Shown: positions 7,210 to 14,148, counted from the stretch's first letter. The stretch is 15,467 nt of DNA from Candidatus Falkowiibacteriota bacterium (GCA_903857815.1 CAIOGK010000104.1:1-15467); one strand, 5' to 3'. Notes: generated from the sequence alone by a model not told the origin. A program made the numbers and translations.

Positions 7210-7235
7210 TGAAGAAATATTCTTAGAGTGCGTAT
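7210..7235 (+). promoter_or_regulatory. ECF-type promoter of the secreted Gly/Met-rich protein gene
   Basis: TGAAGAAA (7210-7217), 12 nt, GCGTAT (7230-7235), the same blocks and spacing as at 5789-5814. Similarity continues a little downstream (both have TAG seven bases on). The start of transcription would be near 7242, leaving a leader of about 58 nt. Confidence 0.65.
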
Positions 7236-7254
7236 TAACTAGCAGACGAACAAG

Positions 7255-7266
7255 TTAAGATCTTAA
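7255..7266. repeat. Perfect 12-bp palindrome in the leader of the secreted-protein gene
   Basis: TTAAGATCTTAA is fully self-complementary and lies about 13-24 nt downstream of the expected transcription start. It could be a binding site for a dimeric regulator; it cannot form a good RNA hairpin because it has no loop. No second copy was noticed in the window. Confidence 0.4.
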
Positions 7267-7299
7267 TAGTCAAGCTAATTAATAATTAAACTAAATAAT

Positions 7300-7767
7300 A
7301 TGAAAAAGGATAATCTATTAAAAGGAGCCGCGGTTATAGGAGCAATTGCTTTAATGGCTGGTGGGATGGTTGCTGCGGATGCCGCAGTAAATAATAATGC
7401 TGTAAAAAATTTGAATAACAATACAGCTCAAACTCAAGGTCGAGGATTAGGTCTTGGCCAAGGTAAAACTGACGCCGAGCGTATTGCTTTCCAAGCCGAG
7501 AGAGATGCTCGACATACTGCAGCTATGGCTGCAATTAATGCTAATGATTATAATGCTTGGGTAAAGGCTGAAGGCGCAGATAGTCCAATGGTTGCTAAAG
7601 TTACTGAAGCTAATTTTGCTAAATTTGCTGAAGCTCATAAGTTAATGGAACAAGCACGTGCTATTTTTACTGATTTAGGTCTTGAAAATGGCGGTGGTGG
7701 TAGAGGAATGGGGATGGGGATGGGTGCTGGTAATGGTTTAGGCGCTGGCCACATGATGAATAGATAA
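7300..7767 (+). CDS. Secreted small helical protein with Gly/Met-rich C-terminus
   Basis: A 155-residue exported protein. A signal peptide is clear: MKKDNLLK, then a hydrophobic core (about 9-25) and an AADA-type cleavage site near residue 28. After an Asn/Gln-rich spacer, residues about 57-128 form amphipathic helices (AERIAFQAERDARHTAAMAA, INANDYNAWVKAEGADSPM, NFAKFAEAHKLMEQARAIF), a pattern I recall from small Patescibacteria envelope proteins and loosely similar in style to CpxP/Spy-type stress chaperones. The tail is glycine-rich with repeated GM and ends GAGHMMNR (five Met and one His in the last 20 residues), suggesting metal binding. It has its own ECF-type promoter and a strong terminator, so it is a single-gene unit and probably an output of the sigma factor. 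Confidence 0.8.
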   Translation: MKKDNLLKGAAVIGAIALMAGGMVAADAAVNNNAVKNLNNNTAQTQGRGLGLGQGKTDAERIAFQAERDARHTAAMAAINANDYNAWVKAEGADSPMVAKVTEANFAKFAEAHKLMEQARAIFTDLGLENGGGGRGMGMGMGAGNGLGAGHMMNR

Positions 7768-7786
7768 GACTGCTAAATAATATTGG

Positions 7787-7817
7787 ACGACCCCTTAAAT
7801 TTAGGGGTCGTTTTTTT
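7787..7817 (+). terminator. Strong intrinsic terminator
   Basis: ACGACCCCT (7787-7795) pairs with AGGGGTCGT (7803-7811) around a 7-nt A/T loop, followed by an uninterrupted T run to 7817. It ends the secreted-protein transcript 20 nt past its stop. Confidence 0.95.
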
Positions 7818-7820
7818 ATT

Positions 7821-7848
7821 TTTAAAAAAGCCTCTCTTATGTTAAAAT
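7821..7848 (+). promoter_or_regulatory. Promoter for the P-type ATPase gene (extended -10)
   Basis: TAAAAT (7843-7848) with TG one base upstream (7840-7841) is an extended -10; TTTAAA (7821-7826) at 16 nt is a weak -35. The start would be near 7855, about 25 nt before the ATG. The ECF-type blocks seen at 5789 and 7210 are absent here, and so is the CsoR-like palindrome. Confidence 0.45.
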
Positions 7849-7879
7849 TAAAGAAGAATTAAGGCTTAAATTTATAATT

Positions 7880-10513
7880 ATGGATAAAATTATCTTTTAT
7901 CAATTAACAGCAGATTCAGTATTTAAGGAGTTGGAATCTACTCTTACCGGTCTGGACTCATCTGAAGCGGCTAAGCGCCTAACGGAAAATGGTTTTAATA
8001 AACTCCCTAAAGAAAAAGCTTGGACGGGGCTACGTTTATTTATTGGACAATTTAAAAATCCGCTCGTTTTTATTTTAATCGCCGCGCTCGGTATAAGTTT
8101 TTTAGCGGGGCATAGTAGCGATTCTTGGATTATTTTGTTTGTAGTTTTAATTACCAATACTATTGGTTTCTTGCAGGAATGGAAAGCCAATAATGCTTTA
8201 GAAAAATTAAATAACGCGGTTACTTATAAAGTAAGAACTTGGCGTAATGGAGAATTATCGATTGTTGAAAGAGAAAATTTAGTGATTGGCGATGTAATTG
8301 AATTAGCGGCTGGGGATGTTGTCCCGGCGGATGCGCGAATTTTTATTGCTAAGAATTTAAAAATTAACGAAGCTCCGCTTACCGGCGAATCTTTACCGGT
8401 TGTAAAAAATATTCAAGAAATTGCTAAATCGGTTCCACTAGCGGAAAGATTTAATATTGCTCATCAAGGGACGATAGTCGCTGATGGTTCTGGCCGTGCG
8501 ATTGTAATCGCTATCGGCCAAGCAACAGAAATTGGCCAGGTTGCTACTTTAATTAAAGAAACGAGTGATGAGCTAACTCCACTGCAAAAACAGATTAATA
8601 AATTTGGGATTAAACTCGGAATATTTTTAGTAGTTGCTAATATCGTAATTTTTTTAATTGGCATTTTATCGGGTCGTGATATTTTTGAAATGTTTATGGT
8701 TTCGGTGGTAGTTGTTGTTTCTGCTGTTCCGGAGGGATTAATTCCAGCCATGACTATTATTCTAGCAATTGGTATGCAACGTTTAGCTAAGAAGCAGGGC
8801 TTAGTTCGTCGAGCGGTGGCTGCAGAAACTTTAGGTTCGGTTTCGGTAATTTGTGCCGATAAGACTGGAACTTTAACTCAAGGAGAAATGATGGTCGATA
8901 GACTGATAACTTATGGTAAGGTAGAAAAAGCCGGCAGTCGTTCTTTAGCTTTAAAAATTAGCGTTATTTGCAATGATGGTTTAATAGAAAATCCGGGTGA
9001 TAAAGTTGAAGCCTTAAAAATATCTGGAAATCCTACCGATAAGGCTTTATTACTTTCTGGTGCCGCGATTGGTTTGTACCGTAAAGAATTAGAATTATTA
9101 GAGCCACGTTTAGATACAATCGCTTTTTCTTCTGATTTAAAAATGATGGCGACTTTAAACGAAGCCGAAACGGGTGGCGAAATAATTTATGTTAAAGGAG
9201 CGCCTGAAAAAATTCTGGAATTATCATCAATGATGGAAATCGCGGGGGGTGAGAAAAAAATATTAAAAAAAGATAGAGAAGAATTTATTAATCAAATTAA
9301 TAAATTTACTAAAACCGGCGAACGCGTTATTGCTCTTGCTTATAAAAAAAGAACGGGCGTAAAAGATAGAAGTCTCGTTGTTAGCGATTTAGACGGCCTA
9401 ACTTTAGTCGGCTTCTTTTCGCTCCGTGATCAAATTAGAGCGGACGTTAAGCAAGCGATTCAGTCTTGTCGTGAAGCTGGTATTCGCGTGGTAATTATTA
9501 CTGGCGACCATGAGCAAACGGCAATTTCAATTGTTAAAGAATTAGGTTTAGAAATTAATAGTCATAATGTAATTGATGGTGAGCGACTTGATAAGATGAG
9601 TGATACCGAGCTCAAAAGACGTATCAATGATATTCGGCTTTATGCGCGTGTTAATCCCCATCATAAACTAAGAATCGTAAATGCTTTTCAAGAGATTGGA
9701 AAAGTTGTCGCGATGACTGGCGATGGAATCAATGATTCTCCGGCTTTGAAAAAAGCGGATATTGGTGTTGCGGTTGGGAATGGAACGGATGTTGCCAAAG
9801 AAACCGCTGACCTTGTTTTACTTGATAATAATTTTTTAACTATTGTTGAGGCGGTTAAACAGGGAAGAATAACGTTTAATAATATTCAAAAAGTTATTTT
9901 GTATTTATTTACTGACTGTTTCCAGGAGATGATTATTATTGGAACGACAATTCTGATGGGCTGGCCGCTACCAATTTTACCGGTTCAGATTTTATGGATT
10001 AAACTGATTGAAGACCCTCTACCAGCGGCGAGTTTAGCCTTTGATGTTTCCGATGATGATGTTATGAAAGATAAGCCAAGGGGTAAAGACCAGCCATTTT
10101 TAACCGTTAGGCTACAAAAAATAATCGCTTTTTACACGATTATCATGGATGTGATTGCTTTATCTTTATTTTATTATTATTTTAAAATCGTCGGCGATAT
10201 TCATTTAGCGCGGACAATCATGTTTGCTTCTTTGGGGCTTAGTACGATGTTTTATATTTATGCCGTTAGGAGCTTAAAAAAATCATTTTTTAAGAGCAAG
10301 CCATTTTCTAATAAATTTTTAGTTTATGCTACTTTTTTAGGAGCGGCGCTAATTGTTGTTTCTGTTTATACACCTATCCTTAATCGGTTGTTAAGTACAG
10401 TTCCATTATCAATTTTTGATTGGATTCCGGTTGTTGCTTACGGCTGTTTAAGTATTATGATTTTTGAGATTGGTAAAATATTAATTAAGGGAAGCACTAA
10501 GCTAAAAAAATAA
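7880..10513 (+). CDS. P2-type cation-transporting ATPase (SERCA-like), specificity unclear
   Basis: An inner-membrane ATP-driven cation pump of 877 residues, complete. In order: N-terminal cation-ATPase domain (about 5-75), actuator loop TGES (168-171), M4 motif PEGL (284-287), phosphorylation site DKTGTLT (327-333, Asp327), nucleotide-domain KGAPE (439-443), hinge TGDGINDSP (613-621), then the C-terminal helices. It has no CPC motif and no HMA domain, so it is not a P1B copper pump. Compared with calcium pumps the ion-site Glu in M4 (Glu285) and M5 (Glu683) and Asp712 in M6 are kept. The M5 Asn is Cys680, however, and the M6 site Asn is Lys708 within LWIKLIED. Calcium, another divalent ion or altered stoichiometry are possible. 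It has its own promoter and meets the opposing gene after 1 nt; its terminator lies inside that gene. Confidence 0.93.
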   Translation: MDKIIFYQLTADSVFKELESTLTGLDSSEAAKRLTENGFNKLPKEKAWTGLRLFIGQFKNPLVFILIAALGISFLAGHSSDSWIILFVVLITNTIGFLQEWKANNALEKLNNAVTYKVRTWRNGELSIVERENLVIGDVIELAAGDVVPADARIFIAKNLKINEAPLTGESLPVVKNIQEIAKSVPLAERFNIAHQGTIVADGSGRAIVIAIGQATEIGQVATLIKETSDELTPLQKQINKFGIKLGIFLVVANIVIFLIGILSGRDIFEMFMVSVVVVVSAVPEGLIPAMTIILAIGMQRLAKKQGLVRRAVAAETLGSVSVICADKTGTLTQGEMMVDRLITYGKVEKAGSRSLALKISVICNDGLIENPGDKVEALKISGNPTDKALLLSGAAIGLYRKELELLEPRLDTIAFSSDLKMMATLNEAETGGEIIYVKGAPEKILELSSMMEIAGGEKKILKKDREEFINQINKFTKTGERVIALAYKKRTGVKDRSLVVSDLDGLTLVGFFSLRDQIRADVKQAIQSCREAGIRVVIITGDHEQTAISIVKELGLEINSHNVIDGERLDKMSDTELKRRINDIRLYARVNPHHKLRIVNAFQEIGKVVAMTGDGINDSPALKKADIGVAVGNGTDVAKETADLVLLDNNFLTIVEAVKQGRITFNNIQKVILYLFTDCFQEMIIIGTTILMGWPLPILPVQILWIKLIEDPLPAASLAFDVSDDDVMKDKPRGKDQPFLTVRLQKIIAFYTIIMDVIALSLFYYYFKIVGDIHLARTIMFASLGLSTMFYIYAVRSLKKSFFKSKPFSNKFLVYATFLGAALIVVSVYTPILNRLLSTVPLSIFDWIPVVAYGCLSIMIFEIGKILIKGSTKLKK

Positions 10514-10514
10514 A

Positions 10515-11873
10515 TTAACGTAAATCAGCCTCATCTTCAACTACTAAAAACTTTCCCGTATACATTCCCATTGAGCAGGAGAAACTTATTTCTCCTGTTT
10601 TGTTTGGTGTAAATTCAACAATATTTTCTCCTGGTTTTAACTGGGTTTGTATTTTTAAAGTTGGGACAACTATGGCACTCGCACAAGAATAAGGCGCTTC
10701 GGCGTCGATTATCCATTTTACTGGTTGATCCTTTAGAATAACAAATGAATTAGGAACATAACCGCGATTAGTTTCTTTCATGCGGATTATTCTAGTTCCA
10801 TTTTCTATTTCTAAATTTGCGTTTACGGTATTTGATTTTTTAGGCTGCTTCTCGTTAGCGCTATTATTTTGAAAGATAGTCGGCGCCGAGATTTTAAATA
10901 AACGATAGCCGTTAACTAAATTAAATAATCCGAAAGCGACGACAATAACTCCGGCGGCAATAAAGAAATTTTTTGATTTCTTTTTACCAAGCAAAGAACT
11001 CGCTCCGCCTATGCCTAATAATCCTGGGGCAGTTCCTAGGGCAAATAAAGACATAATTAATCCCCCTTCGATAAAATTACCGGTACCAAGGGCATATATT
11101 TGCATCGCTTGAGTAAATCCACAGGGCAGAAAGAAAGTTAACGCCCCAAGAAATAAAGGACTTTCGATTTTTACTACTTTACCGAATTTTTTTGGAAGGG
11201 AAAAATCTAACTTATTTAAAGCCGGAGAAATATCTAATAATTTTAAACCTAAAATTAAAATTACAATTCCGATTATTAAAGCGATAATGGAATTAAGCAG
11301 GGAAGACATTTTAAAGGCCGAACCGACTATTCCCAGAAGTCCACCCATAATAAAAAATCCGACTATACGACCAAGATTAAAAATAAGATGCGGAATAAAT
11401 TTTTGTTTGCTACTTGCTTCGGGATGATTTTTAGCATAATTAGCGGCGAGACTAAAAACTAAACCGCCAACTAAGGCTAAGCAAGTAGAAACACCGGCGA
11501 CTAAACCAACGAGAATGGCGAGGGGCCAGGAAAAATCACCCTTAATAAGTCCGCCAAAATCAAGTAGGTTAGTTTGATTAAGTAACCAATAAATTATTAA
11601 AACTGCTGCCGTAATAGAAATAAAATAACTGAAATCTTTTTTAGAAGTTGCGTTTGCTGAAGTACTTCCCAGGCCATATCCAGCGGCCTTTAAGTTAGCA
11701 GAAATTTCTTCTAGTTTAGGTTCCTCTCCTTCATAGGTTATTTCCGCTAATCCAGTTTTATGATTTACTTCCGCTTTTTTTACATTTTTTATTTCCTTTA
11801 AACTATCTTCAGTTAAAATTTCGCAGGCTTTACAATGCAAACCAGCAATCGGAATAATAAGTTTATTCGACAT
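10515..11873 (-). CDS. HMA - TauE/SafE (DsbD-like) - cupredoxin fusion, probable copper-handling membrane protein
   Basis: 452 residues with three modules. Residues 4-68 are a heavy-metal-associated domain with the metal site HCKAC (Cys14, Cys17). About 83-322 is a membrane domain of the SafE/CcdA type with some seven helices; it has cysteines inside helices at 131 (VSTCLALVGG) and 251 (FLPCGFTQAMQ), as in DsbD-type electron carriers. Residues about 355-446 form an external cupredoxin domain whose likely copper ligands are Cys397 (APYSCAS), Cys433 and Met435/Met437 (FSCSMGMY). It follows csoR by 16 nt, so it is almost certainly under the same copper-responsive promoter. The likely job is to pass copper, or electrons for copper, across the membrane. 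The domain order is seen directly; export, import or cofactor delivery cannot be distinguished. Confidence 0.9.
   Translation of the reverse strand: MSNKLIIPIAGLHCKACEILTEDSLKEIKNVKKAEVNHKTGLAEITYEGEEPKLEEISANLKAAGYGLGSTSANATSKKDFSYFISITAAVLIIYWLLNQTNLLDFGGLIKGDFSWPLAILVGLVAGVSTCLALVGGLVFSLAANYAKNHPEASSKQKFIPHLIFNLGRIVGFFIMGGLLGIVGSAFKMSSLLNSIIALIIGIVILILGLKLLDISPALNKLDFSLPKKFGKVVKIESPLFLGALTFFLPCGFTQAMQIYALGTGNFIEGGLIMSLFALGTAPGLLGIGGASSLLGKKKSKNFFIAAGVIVVAFGLFNLVNGYRLFKISAPTIFQNNSANEKQPKKSNTVNANLEIENGTRIIRMKETNRGYVPNSFVILKDQPVKWIIDAEAPYSCASAIVVPTLKIQTQLKPGENIVEFTPNKTGEISFSCSMGMYTGKFLVVEDEADLR
10576..10605 (+). terminator. Plus-strand terminator of the P-type ATPase gene, embedded in the cupredoxin coding sequence
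   Basis: CAGGAGAAA (10576-10584) and TTTCTCCTG (10589-10597) form a perfect 9-bp stem with a CTTA tetraloop, followed by TTTTGTTT. It is about 60 nt after the ATPase stop codon. On the other strand the same bases encode GEISFSC of the copper site. No T-tract follows on the minus strand. Confidence 0.8.
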
Positions 11874-11889
11874 ATATTTTTCAACTAAT

Positions 11890-12162
11890 TTATTTAGAGG
11901 CTAATTTATTTACTTTTAATATTTCATCGAGCATTTTTGTTTTTAATTTTTCATTCTTTGATGCCATGGCATTTTTAAAGCAAGTATTAAGATGGCGGCT
12001 GAGTAACATCTGGTGAGCAGATTTTAGAAGTCCAATGGCGGCTAAATTTTGTTGCATAATATCAACGCAATATTCGCCCTCCTCAGTCATATTTAGTAGT
12101 TTATCCGTTAAGCTTCTCGCCTTTTTGAAGTTAATTAGGATTTCTTTGGTATCATTTAGCAT
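11890..12162 (-). CDS. csoR: CsoR-type copper-sensing transcriptional repressor
   Basis: A 90-residue all-helical DNA-binding repressor of the CsoR/RcnR family. The Cu(I) ligand set is intact: Cys32 preceded by Tyr31 (EYCVDIMQQ), and His57 and Cys61 (SRHLNTCF), with the same spacing (25 and 4) as Cys36-His61-Cys65 of M. tuberculosis CsoR. The absence of an N-terminal His near position 3 argues against RcnR-type nickel/cobalt sensing. Family knowledge: the apo-tetramer binds a GC-rich palindrome and releases it on copper binding. Here the palindrome at 12183-12195 lies just past the -10 of its own promoter, so it should repress itself and the HMA-SafE-cupredoxin gene 16 nt downstream. A persulfide sensor of the CstR type is the main alternative, but that type lacks the His ligand. 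Confidence 0.93.
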   Translation of the reverse strand: MLNDTKEILINFKKARSLTDKLLNMTEEGEYCVDIMQQNLAAIGLLKSAHQMLLSRHLNTCFKNAMASKNEKLKTKMLDEILKVNKLASK

Positions 12163-12182
12163 ATTTTTTATAGTTTAATCTA

Positions 12183-12195
12183 ACACCTGGGGTGT
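12183..12195. promoter_or_regulatory. CsoR-like operator
   Basis: ACACC-TGG-GGTGT, a perfect 5-bp inverted repeat with a G-rich centre; it stands out in the A/T-rich gap. It lies about +4 to +17 of the csoR transcript predicted from the promoter at 12206-12234, where bound repressor would block initiation. No second copy was noticed in the window. Confidence 0.7.
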
Positions 12196-12205
12196 AGGTA
12201 TTAAA

Positions 12206-12234
12206 ATTATACTCTATTGCTTTTATGTAGTCAA
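12206..12234 (-). promoter_or_regulatory. Near-consensus sigma70 promoter for csoR
   Basis: On the minus strand: TTGACT (12229-12234, 5 of 6), 17-nt spacer, TATAAT (12206-12211, 6 of 6). The start would fall near 12199, about 37 nt before the csoR ATG. It is the strongest promoter match in the window, which fits a promoter held down by a repressor. Confidence 0.85.
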
Positions 12235-12244
12235 ATGTTATATT
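12217..12244 (+). promoter_or_regulatory. Promoter for rarA (extended -10), predicted leaderless
   Basis: TTGCTT (12217-12222), 16-nt spacer, TATATT (12239-12244) with TG one base upstream (12236-12237). The start of transcription would fall at about 12250-12251, on the rarA ATG itself. It overlaps the divergent csoR promoter. Confidence 0.5.
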
Positions 12245-12250
12245 TAAATT

Positions 12251-13435
12251 ATGATTGAGAATACTCCCTTGGCTGCTTATTTCCGCCCTAAAAATTTGGT
12301 GGAATTTGTTGGTCAAGAAAAAGCAATTGGAATCGGGACTTGGCTTTATCAAGCAATTAAAGAGGACCGGGTTCCGTCATTAATCTTTTGGGGTCCGCCC
12401 GGAAGCGGTAAAACGACCTTGGCTTTTATAATTGCTAAAGAAACTAAGGCGGAATTTGTCGAATTTAGCGCGACTTCGAGTGGTGTTAAAGATTTGAAGA
12501 TTGTTGTTGAAAGAGCGAAAGAGGGAAAAAGATTGGGACAAAAAACTATTTTATTTATTGATGAAATTCATCGCTGGAATAAAGCTCAGCAAGACGCTTT
12601 GTTACCGCAAGTCGAGAACGGAACAATAACGTTAATTGGAGCGACTACTGAAAATCCTAGCTTCGCTGTTAATGGCGCGCTTTTGTCTCGTGTTAAATTG
12701 ATTGTGCTTGAAGCTTTGCCAAAAGATGATTTGGAAAAGATTATTAAAAATGCGGCTAAGCGTTTAAGTATTAAATTAGGAAAAGGAATCGCCGATTTGA
12801 TTGCTCAAGTTGCTAATGGCGACGCCCGTAAGGCTTTAAGTATTTTAGAAAGTGCGACAGAACACAAAGGGGAAATTACCGCTCAGTTGATTAAAGATAT
12901 TATTAATAAGCCGGGATTACTTTATGATAAAAATGGCGAAGAGCATTATAATTTGATTTCCGCTCTTCATAAATCTATGCGGGGGCATAATGCCGACGCG
13001 ACAGTTTATTACTTAGTAAGAATGATAGAGGCCGGAGAAGACCCACTTTATATCGCTCGACGCTTAATTAGATTTGCCTCAGAAGATGTTGGGTTGGCAA
13101 ATAATAGCGCCTTGATGTTAGCAATATCTGCCTATGATGCCTGTCAGCGCATTGGTTTACCGGAATGTGGGGTTAATTTAGCCCACTGTGCGATTTATTT
13201 AGCCAAATCGCCTAAAAGTATTGCCGTTTACGATGCTTATACTCAGGCTCAAATTGAGGTTGAAAAAAGCGGGAATTTACCGGTTCCGCTTTATCTTCGA
13301 AATGCTCCAACTCAGATGATGAAAGATTTAGGATATTCTAAAAATTATAAATATACTCCGCTTCAAGATGATTCTAATCAAGAATATCTACCGGACAAAA
13401 TAAAGGGTAAAAAGTTTTTTAAGCCCTCTTCTTAA
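12251..13435 (+). CDS. rarA: Replication-associated recombination protein A (RarA/MgsA), AAA+ ATPase
   Basis: A cytoplasmic clamp-loader-like AAA+ ATPase that acts at stalled replication forks. Walker A is GPPGSGKT (48-55) and Walker B is ILFIDEIH (100-107, Asp104-Glu105) with the family phrase HRWNKAQQDALLPQVENG (usually HRFNK...). Sensor 1 is GATTENP (130-136) and the arginine finger region is LLSRVK (144-149). Lid and tetramerisation helices follow, including SEDVGLANNSALMLA and AIYLAKSPKS. At 394 residues it is a compact member (E. coli RarA is 447) but no key motif is missing. It starts right at the predicted transcription start, and its last four bases overlap the convergent response-regulator gene. 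It shares the divergent promoter region with csoR, but no functional link is evident. Confidence 0.95.
   Translation: MIENTPLAAYFRPKNLVEFVGQEKAIGIGTWLYQAIKEDRVPSLIFWGPPGSGKTTLAFIIAKETKAEFVEFSATSSGVKDLKIVVERAKEGKRLGQKTILFIDEIHRWNKAQQDALLPQVENGTITLIGATTENPSFAVNGALLSRVKLIVLEALPKDDLEKIIKNAAKRLSIKLGKGIADLIAQVANGDARKALSILESATEHKGEITAQLIKDIINKPGLLYDKNGEEHYNLISALHKSMRGHNADATVYYLVRMIEAGEDPLYIARRLIRFASEDVGLANNSALMLAISAYDACQRIGLPECGVNLAHCAIYLAKSPKSIAVYDAYTQAQIEVEKSGNLPVPLYLRNAPTQMMKDLGYSKNYKYTPLQDDSNQEYLPDKIKGKKFFKPSS
13397..13427 (-). terminator. Possible minus-strand terminator of the response regulator, inside rarA
   Basis: AGGG (13404-13407) and CCCT (13424-13427) enclose a pairing TAAAAA/TTTTTA core. 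Read on the minus strand the hairpin is followed by TTATTTTG. The stem is mostly A/T with a small bulge, so the call is moderate. Confidence 0.4.
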
Positions 13436-14112
13436 TTTCTCTTCTTAAGTGCTAGTTTATAGCCACGTCCTGAAAAAGTATGAATTAATTCTTGTTTATT
13501 TCCGATATTAAGTTTTTTTCTGAGACTCGTAATATGAGTTTCAATTGAATTAGAAAATGGGTCAGCATTATAATCCCAAACATTTTCTAAAATCTCGCCC
13601 CGCGAAACAACCTCATCGCGTCGCTGTACCAAATATTCCAGCAGACAATACTCACGTCTCGTTAAATATATTTCTTGTCCGCCACGTTTAAAACATTTTG
13701 CGCCAAGATTAAAAGTTAAATCGCCGATTCTGGTTATTAGAGTTTCAATTTTTTGTGGGCGCCTAAGCAGCGCCTTTATTCTTATCAAAAGCTCTTCTAG
13801 TAAAAATGGCTTAGTTAAATAATCGTCCGCCCCTAAATTAAAAGCTTCTTGCTTATCTTGGATTTCGGATTTAACGGTTAGCATGATAACGGGAATATGA
13901 TTTTTTTCTTTTCTAATTTCCTTGAGTACTTCTACCCCTGATAATTTAGGTAGAGAATTATCGAGAATAATTAAATCGTAATTACCTGTTCTTGCTAAAA
14001 AAGCGCCTCGTTCACCATCGGTTGCCGTTTCTACTAAAAAAAATTCAGCGGTTAGGCTTTTTTTAAGAAATTCGATGATATTTATTTCATCATCAATGAT
14101 AAGAATTTTCAT
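13432..14112 (-). CDS. OmpR/PhoB-family response regulator
   Basis: A two-component transcription regulator of 226 residues. The receiver domain (1-about 115) has the acidic pair Asp7-Asp8, the phospho-acceptor Asp51 (LIILDNSLP), Thr79 and Lys101 (YLTKPF), so it should be phosphorylated normally. The C-terminal winged-helix domain (about 127-222) carries LTRREYCLLEYLVQRRDEVVSRGEILENVW, the recognition helix region NSIETHITSLRKKL and the wing SGRGYKL. No histidine kinase lies next to it; the only kinase-like fragment in the window is the tail at 1-135, more than 13 kb away. It overlaps the convergent rarA by four bases. A perfect TATAAT sits 30 nt upstream of the start. Target genes and signal are unknown. 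Confidence 0.95.
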   Translation of the reverse strand: MKILIIDDEINIIEFLKKSLTAEFFLVETATDGERGAFLARTGNYDLIILDNSLPKLSGVEVLKEIRKEKNHIPVIMLTVKSEIQDKQEAFNLGADDYLTKPFLLEELLIRIKALLRRPQKIETLITRIGDLTFNLGAKCFKRGGQEIYLTRREYCLLEYLVQRRDEVVSRGEILENVWDYNADPFSNSIETHITSLRKKLNIGNKQELIHTFSGRGYKLALKKRN

Positions 14113-14142
14113 ATAATTTTTTTTATTATTTTAGATAAGTAA

Positions 14143-14148
14143 ATTATA
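14143..14148 (-). promoter_or_regulatory. -10 element for the response-regulator gene
   Basis: A perfect TATAAT on the minus strand, 30 nt upstream of the ATG. No good -35 is found at 16-18 nt, which could mean that an activator, perhaps the regulator itself, is needed. Confidence 0.45.

Noticed and set aside
7447..7638. Minus-strand open frame inside the secreted-protein gene
   Set aside because: Ser/Ile-rich shadow of a real gene with a signal peptide and its own promoter.
7900..8751. Minus-strand open frames inside the P-type ATPase gene (7900-8190 and 8464-8751)
   Set aside because: Antisense to conserved ATPase domains; Thr/Ile/Ser-rich composition typical of reverse frames.
7880..10513. 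Copper-exporting P1B ATPase (CopA) to match the neighbouring csoR
   Set aside because: It has PEGL in M4 in place of CPC, no HMA domain and the P2-type N-terminal domain; its promoter lacks the CsoR palindrome.
12152..12352. Minus-strand open frame across the csoR/rarA gap
   Set aside because: It covers the csoR promoter and operator and is antisense to the conserved start of rarA; no recognisable protein.
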